This document shows positions 1-6,792 of a stretch of 17,762 nucleotides of DNA, one piece after another. The notes beneath the pieces are model-generated. The model was not told the origin of the DNA, searched no databases, and saw only the letters and a program-made list of their open reading frames with translations. Positions within the stretch are counted from its first letter, which is position 1. Every line of letters starts with the position of its first letter. Origin of the DNA: an uncultured Verrucomicrobiota bacterium (lineage in GTDB: Bacteria; Verrucomicrobiota; Kiritimatiellia; RFP12; UBA1067); assembly GCA_946628745.1 (NCBI GenBank), contig CAMOXA010000008.1:1-17762 (forward strand), written 5' to 3'. The position numbers and the translations under genes were made by a program.

Positions 1-447
1 CGGATAGAGGTAGTACGTCTTCTTCCCGTCCGGCCCCCTGACCTCGGCTACGTCGGGAGCGTACAGTACGTCGCCGAGGCCGTTCTTGTTCAGCGGCTTG
101 CCGTCCGCTCCGTTCAGCGAGCGGAAGATTACCCCGTCGAAGCGCCACTTGTCGAGATTCTCGACGGGCGCGGACCACACAACCTGGTCGCGTCCGCAGT
201 ACTTGTCGCGCAGGCTGTCGTGCGATCCGTACACATACACGCGCATCTTTCCCGGCGCATCAGGATCCTCGAAGACATAAGGCTCTCCGTCCGGGATGTA
301 CTCCCAGAGCGGAAGGAACGGATTCGCCGCGTTTGCAGAGAGCGAAATGGCCGCAAGCGCCATCGAAGCGAACAGCGTTCTTGTTTTCATTCCGCACGAG
401 GCGGCGGGCGCCGCGGCGGAAACGACGGGAGTATCATTGATTTTCAT
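1..447 (-). CDS. Glycoside hydrolase family 43 protein, secreted (3' part beyond window)
   Basis: The reading frame runs off the left edge, so only the first 149 codons are visible. The mature N-terminus reads NPFLPLWEYIPDGEPYVFED and continues with a VYVYGSHD stretch and LYAPDVAEV, the pattern of the first blades of a five-bladed GH43 propeller. D53 (IPDGEP) is the likely catalytic base and D132 a likely pKa modulator; the acid Glu lies outside the window. Family members are exo-acting arabinosidases, xylosidases or galactosidases; the substrate cannot be read here. A signal peptide (KTRTLFASMALAAISLSANA) begins at Met20, position 390. I chose the ATG at 447 because a TTGATG-17-TATAAT promoter puts the transcription start on that ATG. 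The alternative ATG at 390 gives a cleaner signal peptide but has no convincing ribosome binding site. It is the last visible gene of the enzyme island. Confidence 0.85.
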   Translation of the reverse strand, partial: MKINDTPVVSAAAPAASCGMKTRTLFASMALAAISLSANAANPFLPLWEYIPDGEPYVFEDPDAPGKMRVYVYGSHDSLRDKYCGRDQVVWSAPVENLDKWRFDGVIFRSLNGADGKPLNKNGLGDVLYAPDVAEVRGPDGKKTYYLYP

Positions 448-453
448 ACGGAT

Positions 454-495
454 ATTATACGCCATCCGCGCCGGTTCATCAATAGCCCTTTCGGG
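454..495 (-). promoter_or_regulatory. Promoter with CCCGAAAGGG box for the GH43 gene
   Basis: On the minus strand there is a -35 TTGATG (482-477), a 17-nt spacer and a perfect -10 TATAAT (459-454). Six bases after the -10 comes the ATG at 447, so transcription would start on or next to the A of that codon. A CCCGAAAGGG box (495-486) ends 26 nt before the -10, just upstream of the -35. The same box at the same distance precedes the GH43-GH95 gene. The promoter call is strong from the sequence. The box as an operator or activator site is inference. Confidence 0.75.
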
Positions 496-531
496 TGACA
501 CAGTCCGTTCAGGCCATTGCGGCTCCAGCCT

Positions 532-2676
532 TCACTTTCCGCCCTTCAGCAGGCGGTCCCTGAGATCGGACCAGCGGTAGTAGGGCCAGGAGACCGGCTC
601 CAGCCCGCGAATGTGCATTTCCCGCTCGTTGTACAGGACCTTCGCGAGCACATCGCCCTTGTCGTTGCGATAGAGAACCATCTGGATGTTGGACGCCATC
701 GACATCCACTTCCAGCCGGGGCAGTCCCGCCACGCGTCATTCGATGCCACGCGATCGCCCGGCCCCTCAAGTCCGACAAGTCCTGCGAACGGCCAAATGC
801 CAGAGTCGTGTCCGAATCTGAGGTCGGCGGCCGTGCGGTCGTCGGAAATCGCGCCGTCGGCGCACTTTACGAAATCGTCGGCAATGGACTGCGTGCAGGC
901 GACGTGCACGTCGCCGAACTCCGGCGAGTTGGCCATCCCGCCGTACATCTCCATCTCCAGACAGCGGGAGATGGCGGCGATTTCCTCCTTGGTGAAGAAG
1001 CGATAAAGGTCGACGCCACCGGTTTCGCTGCGCACGCACTGGCATATCGAGGCGCAGACGAAAAGATCGCGCGCGAACCTGCGCGCGTCATCGACGGCGT
1101 CGGGGGACTTGAAAATGCGCGCGACCACGCCGTCGGAACATATTTTGCACTGCGCGCACCTGTCGAAGAACTTCTTGCGTTCGCGGGGAATGCCTTTGTT
1201 CACACCGTCCGCCGGACTCAGCCGGTTGACGTACGAGCCGCCCGTCAGACAATCGAAATCCAGCTTGGCGGCAGTCGCTTCCTGGAGGGACATCGTGAAG
1301 TTCGCAGCGCTCATGAGCACACGCGGCACGGGCGTCGACTGGCATCTGACGCGGCGCGACTGCTTGAAGATTTCCGGGAACCTCGCGGCCATGCGCCGCG
1401 CGAGCATACGGTGTTCCTGTGCGCCGCGCTCGGAAAGCTGTCCTGTCATGCCGGCGTGGACAGTCTCCAGCTTCTTGACTTCTGCAAGCAGCTCCTCGCC
1501 CTCGTCCGTGAGCTTGCCGGCCTTGCCGGCGTCTTCAAGCCTGCGGAGAGTGTCCGGCACGTACGAGCCGGTCAGCCTGCGCGAACCGTGCCTGCCGAAA
1601 TGTCCTATGTAGAACGGGCTGAACCCTTGCGGCGGCGGAGTATCCTCCAGGTCTTCGAATTCGTAGGAATGGTAAACGCTCGCCGTGCGCTCCAGGGCAA
1701 GGCGCTCTCCGTCCGCTCCCGGTTCGGCGAACACGATGCCCAGATTGAACGCCGTCGCGCGCACCTTGTTTCGCGCGTGGCGGTTAAGAGTCCAGGGGGC
1801 GCCGGTCTTGCGGTTCCATACGACAAGCGCCGTAGAGCCGCCGCCGTCCATGTTCACCGCGTCAGTAACGCCCTCGCGTTTCAGTATCTCGCAAAGGTCG
1901 GCAAAGTCCGCGCCATCGCTGTAGCCCGGCTGCCTTCCGTCGACAGCGAGCACGACAAGCCGCCTGCCGCCGTCCGCAAGGCCCAGCGCAGTGCGCGGAT
2001 GGAGGCCGGGACGAACCGGCGCGACTCCTATCGCGACGCCGTTCGTCATGAGGATGTCGTACGCCGCCGCGACAAAAGCCATGTCGCCCAATCCGGCCGC
2101 GCTCTCTCCCGGTTGCAGCTGCGATATCCCGGCGCGTCCGTCGCGGCGGACTGCGAACACCCATTCGCCGCCCTCGGGACGCGACACCTCTTCGCCGGCG
2201 GCGACGCACCAACCTATCGGATCGGCCCGGTTTTCGCCCTTGGGCGCAGGGAACGGCTCCCAAGGTGTCGTGTTGAACGCGACTTCCACATTCGCGCCTT
2301 CGCGGCGGCGGCGCATCATGAAGTCCGCCGTCGTCTCTAGACGCGTTTCGGCGAGGCACGTGCGGTCTTTGACCTTTTCCAACCGCACGCCCCAGTTTTT
2401 CGCGCGCTCTGTGGCGGCGAAACCGATGCCCGGCGTCGTCAGGTCGACCGAAACCACATACGCCTTCATGTTTCGCGGCGATTCGAGGGCGTAAGCCCGA
2501 GCCGTCACACCGTCGCGAAGCACGACAGGGCCCTTCCACATGTCGTCGCGCCAGTCGTCGGCGCACGCGACGATGGAAATCAAAACACACAACAGCATGT
2601 TTCCATATTTCCACAACCCGCCCTCCGTGGCTTCAGCCCAGGAGGATTCCATGTTTTTACGCTTCCACGATTTCAT
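532..2676 (-). CDS. Fusion of NAGPA-type phosphodiester glycosidase and histidine acid phosphatase (lipoprotein)
   Basis: 714 residues in two complete-looking domains. Residues about 50-315 match the NAGPA (uncovering enzyme, formerly DUF2233) family: RTALGLADGG (228-237), VDGRQPG (245-251) and the signature NMDGGGST (275-282). Residues about 350-705 match clade-2 histidine phosphatases (MINPP/phytase-like): the phosphohistidine motif RHGSR (362-366), LSERGAQEHR (414-423), the phosphate-pocket stretch RCQSTPVPR (444-452) and the proton-donor HD (623-624). NAGPA enzymes hydrolyse sugar-1-phosphodiester caps; the phosphatase would remove the exposed phosphomonoester. IVAC at 35-38 is a good lipobox, so membrane anchoring is likely. 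The n-region before it is long (26 residues) and partly acidic. Start 2676 is set by AAAGGAG eight bases upstream (2691-2685); Met27 (2598) is the alternative. It lies between the GH43-GH95 and GH43 genes. Phytate as substrate of the phosphatase half cannot be excluded. Confidence 0.85.
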   Translation of the reverse strand: MKSWKRKNMESSWAEATEGGLWKYGNMLLCVLISIVACADDWRDDMWKGPVVLRDGVTARAYALESPRNMKAYVVSVDLTTPGIGFAATERAKNWGVRLEKVKDRTCLAETRLETTADFMMRRRREGANVEVAFNTTPWEPFPAPKGENRADPIGWCVAAGEEVSRPEGGEWVFAVRRDGRAGISQLQPGESAAGLGDMAFVAAAYDILMTNGVAIGVAPVRPGLHPRTALGLADGGRRLVVLAVDGRQPGYSDGADFADLCEILKREGVTDAVNMDGGGSTALVVWNRKTGAPWTLNRHARNKVRATAFNLGIVFAEPGADGERLALERTASVYHSYEFEDLEDTPPPQGFSPFYIGHFGRHGSRRLTGSYVPDTLRRLEDAGKAGKLTDEGEELLAEVKKLETVHAGMTGQLSERGAQEHRMLARRMAARFPEIFKQSRRVRCQSTPVPRVLMSAANFTMSLQEATAAKLDFDCLTGGSYVNRLSPADGVNKGIPRERKKFFDRCAQCKICSDGVVARIFKSPDAVDDARRFARDLFVCASICQCVRSETGGVDLYRFFTKEEIAAISRCLEMEMYGGMANSPEFGDVHVACTQSIADDFVKCADGAISDDRTAADLRFGHDSGIWPFAGLVGLEGPGDRVASNDAWRDCPGWKWMSMASNIQMVLYRNDKGDVLAKVLYNEREMHIRGLEPVSWPYYRWSDLRDRLLKGGK
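2622..2645. repeat. Palindrome inside the signal-sequence region of the NAGPA-phosphatase gene
   Basis: CCTCC (2622-2626) pairs with GGAGG (2641-2645), and inside it GGC (2629-2631) pairs with GCC (2636-2638) around a TTCA loop. Two mismatches separate the stems. The element is flanked by TTCCAT at 2601-2606 and 2647-2652. It encodes the odd acidic part of the n-region (residues about 11-18). Confidence 0.45.
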
Positions 2677-2684
2677 AACCGTCG

Positions 2685-2738
2685 CTCCTTTCGTCATACT
2701 TGCCCGCGGCATTCCTTTGAACGATGCATATTTTACCA
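2685..2738 (-). promoter_or_regulatory. Extended -10 promoter and ribosome binding site of the NAGPA-phosphatase gene
   Basis: On the minus strand TGGTAAAAT (2738-2730) is an extended -10 element (TGn plus TAAAAT). No good -35 is present at 16-18 nt; TTCCCG is the nearest. A leader of about 45 nt follows, ending in AAAGGAG (2691-2685) eight bases before the ATG at 2676. The same TGG-TANAAT form occurs before the GH2, regulator and efp genes. Confidence 0.6.
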
Positions 2739-2776
2739 TATTTCCGTCTGAGCGGGAACCTGGCGACCCAATTTCA

Positions 2777-2895
2777 CTACCATCCCATAGCGGGATGATT
2801 TTTAACGCAGAGATGTTTCGTGGTAGGGTCGCCGTTCCATCGGCGACCGCGGGCGTGACGGACGGCGGTGGAACGCCGTCCCTACCATCCCATAG
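2777..2895. repeat. Compound inverted-repeat element (REP/BIME-like)
   Basis: The spacer between the GH43-GH95 stop and the next promoter holds two perfect hairpins. GGTCGCCG (2827-2834) pairs with CGGCGACC (2841-2848) around TTCCAT, and GGACGGCG (2860-2867) pairs with CGCCGTCC (2874-2881) around GTGGAA. The two loops contain complementary TTCCA and TGGAA. The whole is bounded by inverted GGTAGGG (2822-2828) and CCCTACC (2880-2886). A 14-bp direct repeat, CTACCATCCCATAG, occurs at 2777-2790 and 2882-2895, and the first copy forms a CATCCC/GGGATG hairpin (2781-2797). This resembles dispersed palindromic repeats, but copy number cannot be judged from one window. Transcribed RNA could protect or attenuate the upstream message. 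Confidence 0.7.
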
Positions 2896-2900
2896 GGGTG

Positions 2901-5900
2901 TCAGTCGACAGTGTGCCGGAATGTCTCGCCGCTCTTCATGTCGCGCTCGAAAAGCCGGCCGTTGATTTTGACGCGAAGCTTCCCGCCGACGCCAGCCTTG
3001 ATGGCGCAGTGCGTGACGGCGCCATCCTTCCACGCGAAGTCCACGGTCCAGTCCCCGCGGGCGCGCAGCCCCTTCACAGAACCTTCGGGCCACGCTCCGG
3101 GCAGCGCGGGCAGCAGCTCGATGAATCCGCGATGGCTCTGCATCAGCATCTCGGCGATGCCGGCCGTGCAACCGAAGTTGCCGTCGATCTGAAACGGCGG
3201 GTGCGCATCGAAGAGATTGGGATAAGTCCCGCCGCCGCCGTTGGCTCCGCCAGGCGGCGAGAGCTGGTTCTTGATGAGTTTCAATGCGCGGTCGCCGTCC
3301 AACAGCCGGGCCCAGAGGCAAACCCTCCATCCCATCGCCCATCCGGTCGAGATGTCGCCGCGATGTTCGAGCGAGACGCGCGCGGCGTCGAAAAGCTCCG
3401 GCGTGTCGGGCGTAATCTGCGCCGACGGATAGAGCCCGTACAAATGGGAAACGTGGCGATGATGATCGCCCGGCGAATCAAGGTCTTCGCCCCACTCCTG
3501 AAGCTGGCCCCATTTGCCGACATGGTACGGTTCAAGCAATTCGATGCGCTGCGCGAGGTGCGCGGCGTAGTCCGCGTCGCGCCCAAGCTCCTTCGACGCC
3601 GCTATGACGGCGTTCCATATGTCGCGGACGATTGCCATGTCCATCGTGCATCTGGCGTTCAATCCATGCGGACGCCCGCGGGGCCTGTTTTCCGGAGAGT
3701 TCGACGGCGCGAATACGAGAGTCCCTGTCGACTTGTCGACGGTCCCGAATGTGTCGAAGAACTCCGCCGCGCCCTTGAGAACCGGATACGCCCGCTCAAG
3801 AAAAGCGCGGTCGCGCGAATACAGCCAGTGTTCCCAGAGATGGGTGGCGAGCCAGCCGCCGCCAGACGGCCACCAGCCGCAGTCGAGAAACGTATCGACA
3901 GGCCCCGCGATTCGCCAGATGTCGGTGTTGTGGTGGACGGTCCATCCCTTCGCGCCGTACATTTCGCGGGCCGCCTTCGCGCCTGTCCCGGCGAGTTCAC
4001 CGATCATCTTGAAAAGCGGGTCCGAAAGTTCCGGCAGGTTTGTCGGCTCGCTCGGCCAGTAATTCATTTCGGTATTGATGTTGACCGTATACTTCGAACA
4101 CCAAGGCGGATTCAGGCTGTTGTTCCACAGCCCCTGCAGATTGGCGGGCTGGGTGCCCGGCTGGGAGCAGGAAATCAGAAGGTACCTGCCGAAGCGGAAA
4201 TACAACGCGGCGAAATACGGGTCGTCGCTCGACGCAAAGTCGGCAAGACGCCGGTCTGTGGTTTTTCCGGCGAACCGGTCCGGACCGAGAAAGAGCGTAC
4301 AGCGGTCGGCCTCGGCACGGTAGGCGCGGCGGTGCCCGGCGAAAAGCCTCTTCGCGCCGGCGGACACAAGTTCGGAGAGCCGCGCGCGCGCAACGGCGTC
4401 CGCATCGCCCGATATATCGTCGAAGCTCTTGAAGTTTGTGCCGATCGCGACATACACCGTCGCCCGCGTCGCGCCGGAAACGCGAAGAGCCTCCCCTTCG
4501 GGGACCGTTCTGCCGCCGCGGCCGGGATCGATCTTCACGAGAACCGTGTAGCGCACCTTGCCCGGCACGCCGTCCTTGGCCGACGTAACGCCGCGAAGCG
4601 CGAGAATGTCGCCTTCGACCTTGATTTCGGCATTGTCGTGCGAGCGCTTCAAAGACGCCCTGAAACCGAGGGCGCCCTCTTTGTCCGTCTTCAGCGAATA
4701 CACGAAGCCGCCCTTGCGAAGAGGCGTGAAAGCCGCCCGGTCGTGGCGGACGCCTCCCGACGCGAAAGAAACGCGGGCGAAAGCGTCGTCCAGCGAGAGC
4801 GTGCGCGAATACGACTGCGGCGCACCATCGGCGATGCCGTCGAAATCAAGCTTGAGCGAACCAGGGTACTGGTAGTTCATGCCATGATTCAGCGCCCCGG
4901 GGAACGCATCCGGCCGGGCCTTGTCCAGCTCGCCCGCCACAACCGCATCGCGCATTTCTTCAAAGCGGGCGCGAAAGGCGGGATTTACGTTCGAGTTCGG
5001 CGATCCGCTCCAGATCGTGTCCTCGTTCAGATCGACAGTCTCGCTGGCGACACCGCCCCAGACCATCGCGCCAACAGCGCCGGAACCCAGCGGCAGGGCT
5101 TCTTCCCAGACGGCGGCCGGCTTGTCGTATCTCAGGTCATAGCAGGGCTCCGCCGTCTCGTGTCCGTCGCACGAGAAGCGGAAGAAATCGAAATCGACAC
5201 TGCCGCCGCGCGGCTGCGGCGAATAGCAGAAGAGCGCGAAACGGCTGCCGACGAAAAAGCGTTGCCAATCGAACTTCATCGCGACACGCGGGCCGATGCG
5301 CCGCCACGACTTGCCGTCAAGGCTCCAATCCAGCTCCGCCCAGTCCTGCCGCGGGCGGAAGTCCGCACGCACTCTCATGTACACCTCGTCGGACTCCAGC
5401 GGAACCGACTCTCGCTCTTCAACGGAAACGCGCTCTATTTTTCGGCCGCCGCCGAAAACGGTCCTGTCTTCGCTCATGACAAGCCGCTTCGCGCCGTTTT
5501 CCATGACGACCGACAGAACCGCGCTGTCGGACTGAAACGCCGCCAGTCCCGCCCTGTCGCCATCTTTCATGCGCGATACGTCGAGTTTCACGACGCCCTC
5601 GCACGAGGGCGCGACCATGCGCTGCGTGAGAGTGTTGCGGGCGAAATAGATGTCAGGCGCGGCCTTTGCAGCCTTGAGACGCAGCCATCCCGGCCGCTCC
5701 GCGAGCGACCACGCCCCGTCGAGGGGATTGTGGTTCCACTGCCACTTGAGATCCATTTCCGGTCCGTCGAACTCGTCGCTGCCGGCATATCCGGACACGT
5801 CGGGGTACGGCTTCGACGGGTCGTTGGGTATCTTGCCGTCCCTGTCGCCGAGAATCGGCCAGCCGTCGCGCCATGTTACATCCATCAGCGACGGCACGCG

Positions 5901-6743
5901 ACCGATTCCGCCGCGATCCTGAAAGACCATCGCGCGCCACTTCCCGTCGGGACATTCGACGACGCACCCCTGTCCCACGCCGCCGTATTCTTCGAACTCC
6001 GTTTCGAGGATGACTTTTTTCTCCCATTCGCCTGTCAGCGATCGCGAGCGGTAGCACACTTCGCGGCGCGGGTGGCCTGGCAGATAGGCGGATACCATCA
6101 TCAGGTAGTACCAGCCGTCCTTCTTGAACGCCGCGCTGCCTTCAAGAAGAGCCTTCTCCTCGCCGCGCTCGAACAGCTGGCGGTCGAGTCCGCCGGCCTT
6201 GACGCGCGAAAAGTCCGGCTCTAGTTCCGTGACGCGGCCGGAACCGTGGAATACGTAAACTCTGCCGTCGTCGTCGAAAAGGAGCGAGCCGTCGTGCAGA
6301 TGCGGGGCGCGCGTGAGGAGCCGCCACGGACCTTCCGCGCGATCGGCGGTGTAGACGAACCCTCCGGCGCCGTTGGCGATGAACCATGCATAAAAGCGCC
6401 CGTCGTGATGGACGAGCGACGTCGCCCACTGTCCGCCGCCATATGCCGTGCGCCCGTCCGGATCCTCAAGGGAATACTCGGGCTTGAAGTCGAAGCGGTC
6501 GAACACGTACGAGACGATCTCCCAATGCACCATGTCCCTGGTGCGCATGACAGGAGCGCCCGGGACGAAGTGCATGGTCGTCGTTATCATGTACACATAG
6601 TCCCCCGCCCGGCACATCGTCGGATCCGGGAAGTCGGCGTTCACGACCGGGTTGCGGTACGTCCCGGGCACGGACCATGGCGCGGCGAAAACCGCAAGCG
6701 ATGACGCGACAGCCGCGCCAAGCGACAATAATCTGTTTTTCAT
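2901..6743 (-). CDS. Bimodular GH43-GH95 glycoside hydrolase, secreted
   Basis: 1280 residues, signal peptide at 1-20. Residues about 28-310 form a GH43 propeller resembling subfamily 12: NADFPDPTM with base D40, HDGSLLFDDDG with modulator D151, and LLEGSAAFKK with acid E201. Residues about 322-526 (DEFDGPEMDLKWQWNHNP) are the concanavalin-like C-terminal domain of GH43 beta-xylosidases. Residues about 536-1280 form a complete GH95 enzyme: NEDTIWSG (573-580), NLQGLWNN, NINTEMNYWP with the N888/N890 pair, SPEN with acid E1018, and QIDGNFG with D1187. GH95 enzymes are alpha-L-fucosidases or alpha-L-galactosidases working with inversion through an Asn-activated water. Both halves keep their catalytic residues and are joined by about ten residues. 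ATG at 6743 lies 7 nt after a TATAAT and has no ribosome binding site, suggesting leaderless translation. A substrate with an alpha-L-fucosyl or L-galactosyl cap next to xylose or arabinose is inferred. Confidence 0.93.
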   Translation of the reverse strand: MKNRLLSLGAAVASSLAVFAAPWSVPGTYRNPVVNADFPDPTMCRAGDYVYMITTTMHFVPGAPVMRTRDMVHWEIVSYVFDRFDFKPEYSLEDPDGRTAYGGGQWATSLVHHDGRFYAWFIANGAGGFVYTADRAEGPWRLLTRAPHLHDGSLLFDDDGRVYVFHGSGRVTELEPDFSRVKAGGLDRQLFERGEEKALLEGSAAFKKDGWYYLMMVSAYLPGHPRREVCYRSRSLTGEWEKKVILETEFEEYGGVGQGCVVECPDGKWRAMVFQDRGGIGRVPSLMDVTWRDGWPILGDRDGKIPNDPSKPYPDVSGYAGSDEFDGPEMDLKWQWNHNPLDGAWSLAERPGWLRLKAAKAAPDIYFARNTLTQRMVAPSCEGVVKLDVSRMKDGDRAGLAAFQSDSAVLSVVMENGAKRLVMSEDRTVFGGGRKIERVSVEERESVPLESDEVYMRVRADFRPRQDWAELDWSLDGKSWRRIGPRVAMKFDWQRFFVGSRFALFCYSPQPRGGSVDFDFFRFSCDGHETAEPCYDLRYDKPAAVWEEALPLGSGAVGAMVWGGVASETVDLNEDTIWSGSPNSNVNPAFRARFEEMRDAVVAGELDKARPDAFPGALNHGMNYQYPGSLKLDFDGIADGAPQSYSRTLSLDDAFARVSFASGGVRHDRAAFTPLRKGGFVYSLKTDKEGALGFRASLKRSHDNAEIKVEGDILALRGVTSAKDGVPGKVRYTVLVKIDPGRGGRTVPEGEALRVSGATRATVYVAIGTNFKSFDDISGDADAVARARLSELVSAGAKRLFAGHRRAYRAEADRCTLFLGPDRFAGKTTDRRLADFASSDDPYFAALYFRFGRYLLISCSQPGTQPANLQGLWNNSLNPPWCSKYTVNINTEMNYWPSEPTNLPELSDPLFKMIGELAGTGAKAAREMYGAKGWTVHHNTDIWRIAGPVDTFLDCGWWPSGGGWLATHLWEHWLYSRDRAFLERAYPVLKGAAEFFDTFGTVDKSTGTLVFAPSNSPENRPRGRPHGLNARCTMDMAIVRDIWNAVIAASKELGRDADYAAHLAQRIELLEPYHVGKWGQLQEWGEDLDSPGDHHRHVSHLYGLYPSAQITPDTPELFDAARVSLEHRGDISTGWAMGWRVCLWARLLDGDRALKLIKNQLSPPGGANGGGGTYPNLFDAHPPFQIDGNFGCTAGIAEMLMQSHRGFIELLPALPGAWPEGSVKGLRARGDWTVDFAWKDGAVTHCAIKAGVGGKLRVKINGRLFERDMKSGETFRHTVD

Positions 6744-6750
6744 GGCAGAT

Positions 6751-6792
6751 ATTATATCACACGGCGCGGGATTGTCCTATAACCCTTTCGGG
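6751..6792 (-). promoter_or_regulatory. Promoter with CCCGAAAGGG box for the GH43-GH95 gene
   Basis: On the minus strand there is a -10 TATAAT (6756-6751) seven bases before the ATG and a -35-like AGGACA (6778-6773) with a 16-nt spacer. The CCCGAAAGGG box (6792-6783) abuts the GH92 stop codon and ends 26 nt before the -10. This is the same spacing as at the other GH43 gene. Both promoters continue as YTATWG after the box and read TATAATATC at the -10. Confidence 0.7.

Noticed and set aside
517..2340. 607-codon plus-strand open frame opposite the NAGPA-phosphatase gene
   Set aside because: Shadow frame: Arg/Ala/His-rich low-complexity translation with no motif, while the minus strand has clear domains.
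2781..2802. CATCCC/GGGATG hairpin followed by a T-run, like an intrinsic terminator
   Set aside because: The T-run lies on the plus-strand side, and no plus-strand gene precedes it. For the minus-strand genes the orientation is wrong, so I treat it as part of the repeat element.
2677..3342. Upstream extension of the NAGPA-phosphatase frame to a start at 3342
   Set aside because: It would cross the repeat element and run through the GH43-GH95 coding region in a wrong frame. A promoter and ribosome binding site support 2676.
4493..4503. CCCCTTCGGGG palindrome resembling the CCCGAAAGGG box
   Set aside because: It differs in sequence, lies inside the GH43-GH95 coding region and has no -10 element at the matching distance.
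2868..6224. Very long open frame of 1118 codons on the plus strand opposite the GH43-GH95 gene
   Set aside because: It has no family resemblance, no ribosome binding site and a composition expected from the antisense frame of a GC-rich gene. The opposite strand encodes two complete enzymes.
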